Assembly: GCA_029891385.1 (NCBI GenBank)
Contig: CM057228.1
Coordinates: 64,672,523-64,736,522 of the forward strand
Reading direction: 5' to 3'
Origin: Erythroxylum novogranatense
Lineage: Eukaryota; Streptophyta; Magnoliopsida; Malpighiales; Erythroxylaceae
DNA length: 64,000 nt
Position numbers and translations under genes: made by a program. The notes under the pieces were generated by a model. It saw nothing but the letters and a program-made list of their open reading frames with translations. It was not told the DNA's origin and did no database searches. Positions 34,056-44,910 of the stretch are shown piece after piece (the stretch's first letter is position 1; each line of letters opens with the position of its first letter).

Positions 34056-36819
34056 TGTAACATCTCGTTACCAATATGAAGGGCATATTGGTAACGAGGA
34101 TGGTCTGGGACTGGGTGCATGTATAATTTGAAATGCACATGCATTTATAGCCTCTAGATTATTGATAAATGATTAATATTGCATAGCATCTGTATGTACA
34201 TACATGTATGACAATTTCCCGACTTGATTGTGTAAATTGGAAAATCAGGTGATAATTGTGCAGATTGGGTTTTGATTATAGAATTGAAACAAAAATTGAA
34301 TTTAGGGGTTTGAAAATTGGAATTTGAGTATACGATTATGTGTTTCCTAATTTTGAGGATTTATAGGAATTTTTCGGAAATTTTTAGAGTAATGGGTCCA
34401 GACCAAAAAAATGGTTTAATGACTGATTAAATGGGATTCCAGTTCCGAAATTGATTGACAATTAGCATGGGATATTTTGAGTCATGATTTTAGGATTTAT
34501 TATACATAGTCATGGCGAAACTGGGAGAAAATTTAAATAAGAATTTGGATTTTTAGACCCTAAGAATTGGGCATGTGACAAATGAATTGCCAAACATGCC
34601 CTTAGCTTTAAAATCCTCATATAAAACCTCTTACCTTTTGAATTTCCTTCCACGATGCTTCTCCCTCTTGAAAAGAAATATTGATCTTCTTCTTCTTCTC
34701 TTTCATGGATCATCCTCTTGACTTTGTTTCCTTCCATTTTTCTACTCTTAAATTTGCTTCCTTCTTCACCTAAATCTATCTTTGAGCTTGGGTTAGAAGA
34801 AATTGATGAGTGGTGAGAAAGTGGGTGATTGCTGTGGGTGGTGATTGAGTTTAGGGTTGGAGATTTGAAGTGCTCTTTAAAGATTTAAGGCTTGAATCAA
34901 ATAAGTTCTCTTTCCTTCTTGCTTCAGATAGTTGATTTATGGTTTAATTAGAGTTATTGATTAATGTATTTGATGATTGAAAAGTGTTTAGGTTTCGGAT
35001 GATATAGGTTTGAGAGTTTTATTGTTTTGATTTGGGTATTTGAGGGTTAATGAATATCTGATGGAATTAAGGTTAGAAACGAGTTGTGTTTAGAGTCTTA
35101 TGTTGTTTGGAATGTTTTTAAAGAGAGAAGTTGGGTTCTGGTTGTAATTTAGAGAGAGAAATGAAAATGGGAAATCGGAGAAGACGAGCCAGAGCTCGCA
35201 CGTCACGACGTGAGAATAATTGGACGTCGCAACGAGCGTTCGCCACGACGAACGAGACGTCGCGACAAGCGGTGAGTTGTACGTCGCGACGAGTGAACTT
35301 ATACGTTGCGACGAGCGACTATGGGTACGTCGCGACGAGCCTTTGTGAAGACGCCGCGACGAGGACGTCCTTTTTGCTAAAAGTGAGTTAGGTTCTTTTG
35401 ATCAATGATTTTGAGATTAAATCCTTATTAAATTAGTTCTCGAGTAATCGAAATTTAGAGACTAAGAATTGTGAATTGGTATGAGGGAAACTTGGAATTT
35501 AATTCTATGATTCTCGAAAGCGGATGGTGATTAATTAGTGAATGTGATTTATCAATTGGAGTGGTTTTTAGTCAATTGAATTATGGTATTAGGAATTGCT
35601 ATTATTTAGAGGAAAAGGGAATTGACTTGGAAGATTCGGGAATAGAATCGGGAATGTCATAACATGTATAGTACTCATCGCATTCGCTACACATGCATTA
35701 TTGAATATTGTAAATTATGCAATTAGTAATTTTGGTTTATTCTGAATGTTATAGAGGCTCAAGTGGAGCGTCGATCCTTCGACGTAACAGAGACTTCCCG
35801 GCAGTAGCTCGGAAGTTCAGAGGTGAGTAACCTAGTTGGTTCCTCAATCTCTGATTTGTTAAATGCTTTGTATGAATTGTCTGCGAATATGAATTGAATG
35901 AACTGTGTGACTTCAATGAATACTGTTGTATGAGATGTGTTATTGTGAAATTGTGAACGCATGCTAGGCATGATCGGAAATCGGTAATTATCTGTTGTGA
36001 CTGGGGCAATTTCTGATCAGAGCTATAAGCTCAACCACTGTGAAAAAGGGACCTAAGGCCCGAAAGGGAATAATGCATACCTAGAGGGCTCTCCTATCCC
36101 TAATGCGCAAGGGCAGTAGTGTATACCCAGAGGGCTCTCCTACTCCTAAAACGCGATCACTGTTTATTGCGCCCGAAATGGGACTATACTAATGCCCAGT
36201 CACAACACTGAAATGAAATGAAAAACATCATGCATTAAGTATCTGATTGTGCTGTGAATTTGGAAATGGGTTAAATGCGTATGTGTGATAACTGTTTAGT
36301 AGAGTTTCTGATTGTTGTTTTGAATGTGTTATTATGTTAATCTGTGCGCAATTTGCGTAATGCATGAGTTGGGTGAACCATCGATGATGGTTTCTCATTG
36401 AGTTCGCAAACTCACTCAACATTGTATCTATTTTTCAGGACAAGGATAGTAAACCCCTAGCTCCAGAGTTAGACTCTTCCCGTTGTGTGACCATTGACAA
36501 GAGTAGTTATGGCACACAAGTCGGTCAGCTGGGATCGTTTTTTAGGATGATCTAGTTTAGGCTTTAGTCTCAGTTTCTTTTGGAAATTCTTGTATAGTTT
36601 GTGGAAACTGATAAGCTTGTAAATTGTGTTTTGAGGTTATGAAATGGAAATCTTTTGGTCTTTAAAAAAAATTTAGCGTTTTCGATATTGCAGTTTTAAT
36701 ATATTGATGTCATGTGGATTATAGAAATGATCGAATCGTAGTGCACCCTCATCGTAGGTTATGTATCAGAATGACCTACAGGCATTCCGGTGCGTACCCT
36801 ACGGTAAGGGGACGCTACA
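34056..36819 (+). repeat. 3' LTR of gypsy element at 26708
   Basis: The 2,764-bp LTR is collinear with the 5' LTR and longer mainly because its palindrome array has two extra words. It has a TATA box at 34620-34626, a donor-like site at 35823, a hairpin at 36376-36392 and an acceptor-like site at 36437-36438. Confidence 0.92.
35196..35370. repeat. CGTCGCGACG palindrome array (3' LTR)
   Basis: Eight words, several decayed at CpG (ACGTCACGACG, ACGTCGCAACG, ACGTTGCGACG, ACGCCGCGACG). Four spacers are 11 nt and one is 9 nt. The open frame across the array is a by-product. Confidence 0.85.
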
Positions 36820-36824
36820 GTTGT

Positions 36825-37020
36825 CGCCAAAGAAGAGGGGGAGGAAGGGTAGCCGGAGACGCAACAGTTGGTCGAAGGGCAACGGAGGAGGGAAAACGTC
36901 GGAGGAGAGGAGAGGACGACAGAAGAGAGTCGGGTGCGAGGAGAAAAGAGAGGATGGAGGGGGTCGATTTTAATTGATTTTTGCGATGGAATAATTCCGT
37001 CGCTATAGTTAAAAAAGTTG
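36825..37020. other. CACTA interior continued
   Basis: Purine-rich sequence that rejoins the CACTA part ending at 26707 once the gypsy element and its target duplication are removed. It ends with TTCCGTCGCTATAG, a subterminal-type word. Confidence 0.6.
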
Positions 37021-37022
37021 TC

Positions 37023-37024
<2 letters not shown>

Positions 37025-37109
<85 letters not shown>

Positions 37110-37113
37110 GATG
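37025..37113. repeat. (TAA)n microsatellite
   Basis: About 25 uninterrupted TAA units followed by GAT/ATG variants, inside the CACTA element. Confidence 0.95.
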
Positions 37114-37245
37114 TAGTATTCATAATAATAATAATAACCAATATATAAATTATTAATTATAACACATCGAATAATTTTATTTACCATGACAATAATAATA
37201 ATAATAATACTAAAAAATAATAATAATAGAAACAACAACAACAAC

Positions 37246-37326
<81 letters not shown>
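37246..37326. repeat. (TAA)n microsatellite
   Basis: About 26 TAA units preceded by (CAA)n. The homopolymer Asn and Leu open frames across it are artefacts of the repeat. Confidence 0.95.
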
Positions 37327-37640
37327 CCGAACAAATTTTTACAAAAGTATGAAACAGTTATTAAAACAATGGAAATAAAATTATTTTATAAACTATTAGA
37401 ATAATCATAAAATAATAATAATAATAACTACACACTATTATGATAATAATAATATTAATTATCATAATAATAATTATCATAATAAGAATAATTTAAATAA
37501 TATTAATAATAATATAGGTCATAGTAATAATATTAGTCATTATAATAATATTACTAATATTAATAATAATTTCGATCATAGTAATAATAATCATAATTAT
37601 TAATACACAAATAATAATCAACATAATTGAAATATCGAAA
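37327..37640. other. AAT-rich degenerate repeat region
   Basis: Irregular AAT, ATT and CATAATAAT words between the two microsatellite blocks; no gene. Confidence 0.7.
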
Positions 37641-37645
37641 GGAAT

Positions 37646-37647
<2 letters not shown>

Positions 37648-37735
<88 letters not shown>
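37648..37735. repeat. (AAT)n-(ATT)n palindromic microsatellite
   Basis: About ten AAT units (37648-37677) run directly into about nineteen ATT units (37678-37735), so the two are complementary. A 30-bp-stem hairpin or cruciform with almost no loop is possible. The (AAT)n units in the first two microsatellites could also pair with the ATT arm. Confidence 0.93.
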
Positions 37736-37736
<1 letters not shown>

Positions 37737-37749
37737 AAAACATAAAAAT

Positions 37750-38015
37750 ATATTCCGTCCATTTTAGTACTCGCGATCGCGAGCTTGGCCATTTTACCGA
37801 TCGAAAATATATTCCGTCCCAATTTACGGACAGAATTCCATGCATCGATATATTTCCGTCACAACAATTTTCGTGAATATTTCCCTCCAAATTTGGCAAC
37901 GGAACTATTTTCCGTCGCAAGTTTCGTGTACCATACCGACGGTATCGAAATTTTTGTCACAATTTACATACGAAAACATTCCGTCGATATATTTTCGTCG
38001 CTATTACACAATTTT
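37750..38015. repeat. CACTA subterminal repeat array (right)
   Basis: Repeated TTCCGTC, CCGACGG and TTTTCGTCGC words lead to the terminal TTTCTTGTAGTG. A 14-bp palindrome CTCGCGATCGCGAG lies at about 37770-37783. Confidence 0.7.
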
Positions 38016-38027
38016 CTTGTAGTGTGT

Positions 38028-39049
38028 GTTATATAAATTTAAAATTTACATAAATTATATCTAAAAAGTATAATAATATAAATTTAATATAACAACAATC
38101 TCTTTATTTTTATTAATATTATTTTTACATGTACATGTGAATAATGGCTATAATTAATACAAGAAAATATTTATATAAAATTAACGATAATGTAAAATAT
38201 TTAAAATATTATAATTTTATTATATAATAAAGAATAATTACCTTAAAACATCAAATAGAAAGAATAATAAAGTTTATCAATATTACAATAAGAGTTTTGA
38301 AGTGAAACTTAAAACAAAAATATTTACAATTAAAATATTTATATTTATATTACATGTACATAAATTGACATATGCATCAAATAAAAGTGAAATTAAAAGA
38401 AGTGAGGAAATGAAAAAATGTATTCAATCGAATATTTCCTCAAATTTTATTTATCTTAATTCTCATTTGATATAACATTTTTATCATTAAGAGAGTTTAC
38501 TTACCACCATCATCAAATAATATGACATTATTTTTCCATCAAGTATTATCTTCCAAATCACTCTCATTTGTCAAACTTGGCTCTTTAGAAAACTTAATCC
38601 ATTAAAAGAGCCATGTGGTCAAGACAAATTAGATCTATAATATTACTTATTCTATTAAGAACCCTAGTAAATAAGTAAAATTAAATTGCTAATAAATTAC
38701 AAGAATTATATTCAACTTAATATTAATAATAACATACATTTCTCGAAGCTTTAAATTGTATTAAATAAAGATCAAATCATTCAATCTTTTGTGTTATAAT
38801 ATATTCATTTTCTTAGAATTGATTAATTCAAATGTGTTCTAATTTTTTTTACACCCTGTTGTACTTATACATTGACTGAGAATTTGAATTGCAAACCTTT
38901 GCAATTATGAAACTTTTACTTTTAAATTTGGCCTTTCAAGTAACTGTAAGATAATAAAAGGAATTTTATAAACAAAATAAAGTGATGAATAATTTCTTAC
39001 AAATAACAAAAGTGAAAAAAAAATGTGAATTAGGATTGTTTCTTTTACT
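38028..39049. other. AT-rich DNA, no gene seen
   Basis: Very AT-rich; no coding frame, terminal repeats or RNA gene recognised. Confidence 0.45.
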
Positions 39050-39970
39050 AGTATCAATTGACATCCTAAAATCACCAGAAGCATCTTTATAAACTTTCAT
39101 TTGTGAGCTTAGAAGATCTTACATCATCCCATTGATAAATAATTATTATAATAGCTAATAGAATTCTCATCCTAACTTTGATTTTCTTTGTAAAACTTGG
39201 TCTAAAATATATATTAGGATTTAAAAATGCCCTAACTGCAAATAATAGAAAGTAAAACTGCTTTTATCCTCTCTCATTATTAATTGCAAGATAAGGTATG
39301 TACAAAAAAGATATTATTCAGATTAACCTTAATTGCTTCCTTCACCCTTTCTAATGATATCATAAAAATAACACTACTGTCTTCTCATCACTATTAGTCA
39401 AATGAAATACTCTTACTAAAGACTAACAAACTTGTATTATAAATTAACATTGAGACCAAAGTTATGATTTTTAAGTATAATTTTAAAAATCTCCACTTCA
39501 GCATTAGACCTGGTATACTAAGATGCGATTTACTTATCACTTGTTTCTTTCTTTGCTAGAACAAATACTAAAGTGATAAAAAATTAGTTACAACATGATG
39601 ACATAAATATCTATACCACTAAGGAAATCCTTTTTCATCAAATTTGAGATCCATAAATGATTATATATTAACTTGGTCATCTTTTGCTTTCTATACAGTT
39701 TCATCAATAATAGGAAAGTATTAAACATCTCCTATATTTTTCAACATCAAGTCAATGCAATATGCAGCACAAGGAGTGCAATAAAAAGAATTATTCCTAT
39801 TTTGCAATGTTTTTAGCTATTTTGGAAAAAGAATCATTGTTAATAATAAATTGAACAATATTTTTTGGCCTAACTTTATTCACATCTTCATTAAATATAT
39901 GAAACAAAATATCACCATTTTTAACAAGTCTATATGCATCAATACACTTCAAAAACCCAAGTTGGATCAT
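39050..39970 (-). pseudogene. hAT-type transposase (DUF659) pseudogene
   Basis: Read from 39970 down, the fragments FLKCIDAYRLVKNGDILF and VRPKNIVQFIINND match the start of the RNase H-like core of plant hAT/DUF659 transposases. A shifted frame then gives CTPCAAYCIDLMLKNIGDV, the signature CxPCAAHCIDL region with His changed to Tyr. Farther on, HHVVTNFLSL (about 39560-39600) corresponds to the usual RPGVTRFAT segment, and DASGDFRMS (about 39075-39100) to a later conserved block. Stops and frameshifts occur every few dozen codons. No BED zinc finger or terminal repeats were seen. Confidence 0.78.
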
Positions 39971-41088
39971 TGAATCATTCTAAATTTGAAACGGTTGAAT
40001 TATCACGAGTACTTGAGCTTCCCTATATTTATCTACAAATTAAATAAAAATATTTGTCAAAATTAAATTGATAACCTCATATCAATTTCAATTGCAATAT
40101 GCACAATGCAAGCATATTTACTACTTGTAAATATGAAATGATGAGTAAGTTGGAGCTGGATATGTAAAAATTAGGATTTTATATAAGTTTATATATGAAC
40201 TTAAATAAGTATTATAATCATTTTAGATCATTTACACAATCAAATAGAAGTTGATTAAATTTTATAATTAACTGTTCCATAAGTAAAACGAAGAAATGAT
40301 TATGTCATACCACCCTAATTAGTGACAGTGGCCTAAAATTGTAAACAAAGATGGATTTAAAATTTTAATGAACTTAAAGGTGTAACTATTAAGCTATTAT
40401 AAGCCATAAACAACATAATTAACAAAAATATTTGTAAATTTAACTAAGAAAGGTATTGAAATGGAATCGAGGAGTATTATTAAACATTTCTTGGACACAA
40501 TCTATAGAATTATTAAATATTATTACCTTTTGGAAAATATTTTTTAATTTAATAAAATGCATAATTCATGTTCAAGTGTCAAAACTTCAGAATATGCAAT
40601 TTTTTTTATGTTAATTGTTCATAAAAATGTGATCAATATCTAATTGTCAAACAATAAGGAACTAAATCAGCATAAGCCATGTTAAATTGCTAATAAAAGA
40701 CACAACGACTATTTAATTCTCAAATAACAAATAATATAACCCACATCGATAGCATGCAATTTTCTATAAAAATGCAGCACAGTGTAGAACCCATCTTGCT
40801 TTCTCTACCGATATGGGTTTTACTTTCATCCCACACTCGACTACCTACACTAATTTTTCCACATTTTCAATGTGTAGTATACACACAAGCAGTAGAGTCA
40901 AGACTGAGGTGAAGTCGACTGAGGAGGAGTGATGAACTGGAAATAAACTGATGAAGAGCTAGACCATGGAGGACTGTTGATGAGGTGCTGGAATCGGTGA
41001 CAAGCTACTAGTATGAGTGAGGAGCAAGAAGCTAAGAACTACCGATGACAATGGAGAGCTACCGGTGATGATGATGAGCGTTGGCCAA
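39971..41088. other. No gene seen; purine-rich block at 40880-41080
   Basis: AT-rich DNA, then about 200 bp of GA-rich sequence with GATGA and GAGGA words that may be part of an older element. The hAT MITE at 41089 is inserted in this block. Confidence 0.4.
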
Positions 41089-41275
41089 CAGTGATAGAGC
41101 TAGAAATTTAAGATAGGGGTCTAAATATTTAATTTTTTAAAATTTGAAGGGCCTAGTACACCACAAACTTTTAAATAACTTCGTTCTAATATATATATAT
41201 ATATATATAATTATTTAATAATCTTGGAGGTGAGGGGCCCAGTGTACTATTAGCCCCCACCTACCTCCGTCCCTG
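41089..41275. mobile_element. hAT MITE, 187 bp
   Basis: The element starts CAGTGATAGAGCTAG and ends CCTACCTCCGTCCCTG. The ends are inverted repeats matching at 12 of 16 positions. TTGGCCAA flanks it on both sides (41081-41088 and 41276-41283), the 8-bp target duplication of hAT transposons. It has a central (AT)n tract and no coding capacity. The hAT transposase remnant at 39050-39970 is near, but nothing shows that it mobilised this element. Confidence 0.87.
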
Positions 41276-41414
41276 TTGGCCAACGAGAGAGGAGCGACAG
41301 TAGTGGAGTAAAGGAGGGGTAAGGTAATGGTTGTGTTACGCCATCCTTTTTTTTTTTTTTACAGGTTGTTTGGAAACCTTCGAATTGAATTTAATTACAT
41401 TAATGAAATTGAGA

Positions 41415-41570
41415 TTGAATTCAATTTATACTGTTTGGAACAAATCCAGTAATATTAGAATTGAATTCAATTGCACTATTTGAAACAAATCCAGTAATAT
41501 TATAATTGAATTCAATTACACTGTTTGGAACAAATCCAATAAGATTAGAATTGAATTCAATTATTTCATA
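41415..41570. repeat. 45-bp tandem repeat (about 3.4 copies)
   Basis: Units start TTGAATTCAATT at 41415, 41461, 41506 and 41551 and carry the word TTTGGAACAAATCCA. The motif GAATTGAATTCAATT returns at about 42550-42570, so the interval may be one element with related ends, though terminal repeats could not be confirmed. Confidence 0.85.
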
Positions 41571-41855
41571 TGATACATTTACCCCTGACTAAAAAATAAT
41601 ATTATCCAAAATAAAAGTCATTTTAGATAGATTTTAATTATTCAAAATAAGCGTCATTCTTGACTTTGTATGCATGTTTATAATTTTACTGCTAAAAGTA
41701 CTCTTTAATAATAATAATAATAATATTATTATTGTTATTATAAATCTATAAATAAATAATTACATAAATAACAACGACTAATAATAATATCGAATTTAAT
41801 AATGTTATGAATAATAAATTAATAATAGACAAAAATAAATAAGACAAATCCAATG

Positions 41856-41970
41856 CCTCGCGAGACAAGTCATTCGTTGGCCATTTTTGGCCAGGCTCGT
41901 GAGGGCGAGCGTTCGTCCTCGTTTTCGCGAGGTTGGTCATTTTTAGCCAACCTCGCGAGGGTGAGGCTGA
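41856..41970. repeat. CCTCGCGAGG-type palindrome cluster
   Basis: Four words (CCTCGCGAG, GCTCGTGAGG, TTCGCGAGG, CCTCGCGAGG) occur in 115 bp, interleaved with TTGGCCATTTTTGGCCA-type palindromes. This is a GC-rich island in very AT-rich DNA, similar in design to the LTR palindrome arrays although no LTR is visible here. Confidence 0.65.
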
Positions 41971-42003
41971 CTCTTAGTTTTATAGTTTTATATAAATAAA
42001 TTA

Positions 42004-42131
42004 TGTAAACTTAAAAATAAATTATTTTAATTAATTAAATTTATATTATATAAACTTAAAAATAAATTATTTTAATTAATTAAATTTATATTATATAAAC
42101 TTAAAAAAATTATTTTAATTAATTAAATTTA
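42004..42131. repeat. 45-bp AT-rich tandem repeat (about 2.9 copies)
   Basis: Units beginning ATAAACTTAAAAATAAATTA start at about 42005, 42050 and 42095. They are near identical apart from a short deletion in the last copy. Confidence 0.88.
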
Positions 42132-43109
42132 TTTTAATCTCTTATATAATATTTATTAATAAATTATTAATTAAATAAAATAAAACATTTTAAAAACTTT
42201 TATCTAAAATTTAATATTTATTTAAATTATTTTAATGATTAAATCAAATTTTATTTGAAATTTATATATTTTGAAGATAATTTAATAATATATATTTAGT
42301 TAACAAAATTATATTATAAAACAAAAATAAAGATCACGATTTTTATAATTTTGAAAATCGAAAGAAACAAAATCAAAACCTAAATTTAAAAAAATTCAAG
42401 TAAAGAGTACGTGGTTCATGATTTGAAGAGCAGCAGATTTAAATTGTATTTGAATTCACGTAAATTAGGGCGTGAACTCAATTTACAAAGAGAGTGAGGG
42501 TTTAACCCACACGTAAATTCAATTCATTGCCATTTTTTTGTTCAAAACAATTGAATTGAATTCAATTCATGGCTGTTAATTTTGTACCCAAAATTTCAAA
42601 ATAACAACTTTTACCCTGTGTTTACTGGAATTTCTGGTTGACACGAAATAGTCGATAGCAGCCCCTACAAAACGAAACAACAGTTTTGATATCAGTTCAA
42701 TACCAACATTTAAAATATCATTTTTTGGACTGATACAAAACGATATTCCATACACTGAGTAGCCATAATTTAAATCCTTTTCAATTGAAAGAAAACGAGG
42801 TGAGTTCTAATAAATGTGTTTAACTTCAGCCATTTTGTGTTGAGTTGCGAAGAAAATTAGAGGAGAAGGCCAACACAACATCTGCATACTCTACTTAAAT
42901 CACTGTTGTCTCCTTTTAGTCAACATATCTCTAAGATTATGGTTTTGTTATTGTCTATGTTCCATGTAATCTTTAGGACCGTATACATCATTGTTGTTCG
43001 AATGTCAGAACAAAAGTAAAAAATATATATTCTCCACATACTCAAATATTAATTGTTTATTCCCCTACTCCATCTAAATACAACATATTACTCATTTTTA
43101 CAATATGTT
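42132..43109. other. AT-rich DNA and possible element leader, no gene seen
   Basis: Nothing recognisable up to about 42780. The following 300 bp may be the 5' leader of the gag remnant at 43110, but no primer site or LTR was identified. Confidence 0.35.
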
Positions 43110-43801
43110 ATGGCGGAAGGTAGTAGGAGCCAAGTAGTGAAGCCAATGGAACAAGCATCGCGAAATCTGCTCAAGGAAATGTTGGAGTTGCAATTAAAGC
43201 TCTAGGATGTACAAAGCTCGACAGAGACAAGAGATGGTGGAACTGAGACAACTGTTCCAACAATACATTACCATATCTAAATCTCATATGTCCCACTATA
43301 ATCACACTTGAGTCGGAAGGTCCATTGAGAGAGCACCTTCCCCCAGAGTAATGGACTTGTATATTACTCCCACTAGAGCCTATGGAATGGAGTTTCCCCT
43401 TTTCGACGGAGCTAAACTTAATAGCTGGATATGCCACATAAAATAGTTCTTTATGGTAAACCATACACCTAAGGAGATGAAAGTAAGAACTGTGGAAGTT
43501 CATATATGGTGGGGGTGGTTACGGAATGACATCAACTTTTTCTCTGACACCATTTAACCTTGGAAGAACCCGCTTGGAATGAATATCTGATTAGCTAGTA
43601 CACAGAGGTTTGGCGACCCGTTTGAAGATCCTACCAATGACTTTAGAGAATTACATCAGATGGGAAGCGTGTATGATTATCGCTCCTTATTCGATAAATA
43701 CTCTTTCAAGCTTTATATCCCTAGAATATATTTGGTTGGATTCTTTATAAGACGACTGAAATCAGAGATTGAATTACCGGTAAAGTTGCGCAACCCTTGA
43801 A
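43110..43801 (+). pseudogene. Ty3/gypsy gag remnant
   Basis: An ATG at 43110 opens MAEGSRSQVVKPMEQASRN, then LLKEMLELQLK before a TAG. Beyond it, over several frames, come MEFPLFDGAKLNSWI, VRTVEVHI, RFGDPFEDPTNDFRELHQ, GSVYDYRSLFDKYSF, GFFIRRLKSEIELPVKL, in the order of the retrotransposon gag (capsid) domain. It stops at about 43801 with no zinc knuckle or pol, so it is a truncated copy. It differs from the Tekay-like and Athila gags elsewhere in the window. Confidence 0.78.
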
Positions 43802-43829
43802 CACTATAGTGGCTTAGGAAAGGAGTAAA

Positions 43830-44890
43830 TCATAGTGTGTTTTTAGGTGTTAGTGTATTTTTAAAATGTTTTCATAGGTGATAATCATGTGTTTAGGAAT
43901 TAGCTTTATGTTCTTGTTAATGCTTTATTTGATTGATTGTTATTTAGGACAATAATTTGATCTTAATTGTTTGTTTCAAAAGTTGTTTGATATGTTTGAT
44001 GAGGAATGGAGACAAGAAAATTTGAGGAAAAGATGAAAGAGTTGGAGAATAACATTTGGCACGATCATGCATCTAGTAAGTTGGTGAGCTCTCTGGCATG
44101 ATCATGCATTCCATACACGATCGTGATAGAGAGTTGGAGCAAGCCATGTACAATCATGCATGGGATGCACGATCGCAAAGAGCTGGAACAACCTATGCGC
44201 AATCATGGGTGGCGCTATTTACAACTAGCCAATTAAGAAATGACATCGAGATTCAATTCTCTACTATTTTCTATTATTTGTTATTGACCGTGAATGATGT
44301 CTCAATTGGGATATATAGTTGCATGATTGTTAAATTCCTTTTAGGAATTGCTCTAAAATTTACCCTTTGATTTAATGAAATATGATTATGATATTTATTG
44401 CTTTATATTTAATTTCAATCAAGAGATTAGATTGGATCATTTGTATTGTGTTGCATTGTGAGAGCTGGTAATAATTGCTTACTAGTTACCCATAGGATTG
44501 CTTCTGATCTAATTGCATATTAAGGAAGAGTTTTGATAGATTGAAAGGTCACAATTCAATTTCTATATATTTTAATTGGGTTTACTTTATTAGATATTGA
44601 GAAATGATTATCATAATTACTGGATATTTAAGGTCAAGTACAAGTAGGTGAAGTGAAAACTAATAACAGTAATTCCTAGTTTTCGTCATTAATCAATCAA
44701 CCAATTCACTTTTGTTTATTTCATCGTTCAATTATCAATTTTTTGTTTTTAATTTATCTTTTAATGAATTATCTTATTGTTTACCTTAAACAAAGTGTAC
44801 AAGGATTATTGGGTGACTACTTCAATCCTCATAGGATGATATTTTTTATGCTATAGGGCACGATCAGTATACTTTCAGTAAATAATTTTT
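43830..44890 (+). mobile_element. Athila/Tat-like LTR
   Basis: The first 230 bp (TTTTTAGGTG, ATGATTATCAT and ATTTGATCTTAATT-type words, then CACGATCATG) are recognisably similar to 49090-49330, so the two are diverged LTR copies. The 3' end near 44890 precedes a potential ORF1 start at 44911. A palindromic word array lies at 44055-44200. Both borders are approximate. Confidence 0.5.
44055..44205. repeat. Array of CACGATCATG-type palindromic words
   Basis: At least five words (GCACGATCATGCAT, GCATGATCATGCAT, ACACGATCGTGAT, ACAATCATGCATG, GCACGATCGC) occur in 150 bp, separated by unrelated sequence. It is comparable with 1484-1665. Confidence 0.65.
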
Positions 44891-44910
44891 TAATTTAAAA
44901 CTTACACTAT

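Larger units (their letters stand above)
26708..36819 (+). mobile_element. Complete Ty3/gypsy chromovirus (Tekay/Del-like), coding-dead
   Basis: LTRs at 26708-29423 and 34056-36819 (about 2.7 kb each) start TGTAACATCTCG and end GCGCTACA. GTTGT flanks both sides (26703-26707 and 36820-36824), a perfect 5-bp target duplication. A tRNA-iMet primer site follows the 5' LTR and a polypurine tract precedes the 3' LTR. Gag, protease, reverse transcriptase, RNase H, integrase and a chromodomain occur in that order, which with the long LTRs points to the Tekay/Del chromoviruses. In one 160-bp stretch compared by eye (27001 and 34349 onward) the LTRs differ at 7 sites, 6 of them transitions. The coding region has many stops and frameshifts. 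Confidence 0.93.
24060..38024. mobile_element. CACTA (En/Spm) DNA transposon, non-autonomous, with nested gypsy
   Basis: The left end is CACTACAAGAAAT and the right end TTTCTTGTAGTG, a perfect 11-bp terminal inverted repeat core. TGT precedes the left end (24057-24059) and follows the right end (38025-38027), the 3-bp duplication expected of CACTA. Subterminal regions (24215-24740 and 37750-38015) are packed with CCGTCGG/CCGACGG words, the usual transposase-binding arrays. Removing the 10.1-kb gypsy insertion leaves about 3.85 kb with no full transposase, only a coiled-coil remnant at 24967-25188. It is therefore a deletion derivative that depends on a helper. Confidence 0.9.

Noticed and set aside
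36759..37334. 191-residue open frame on the - strand rich in Leu and Ile
   Set aside because: It is a translation of the (TAA)n microsatellites and flanking CACTA sequence; low complexity, no domain.
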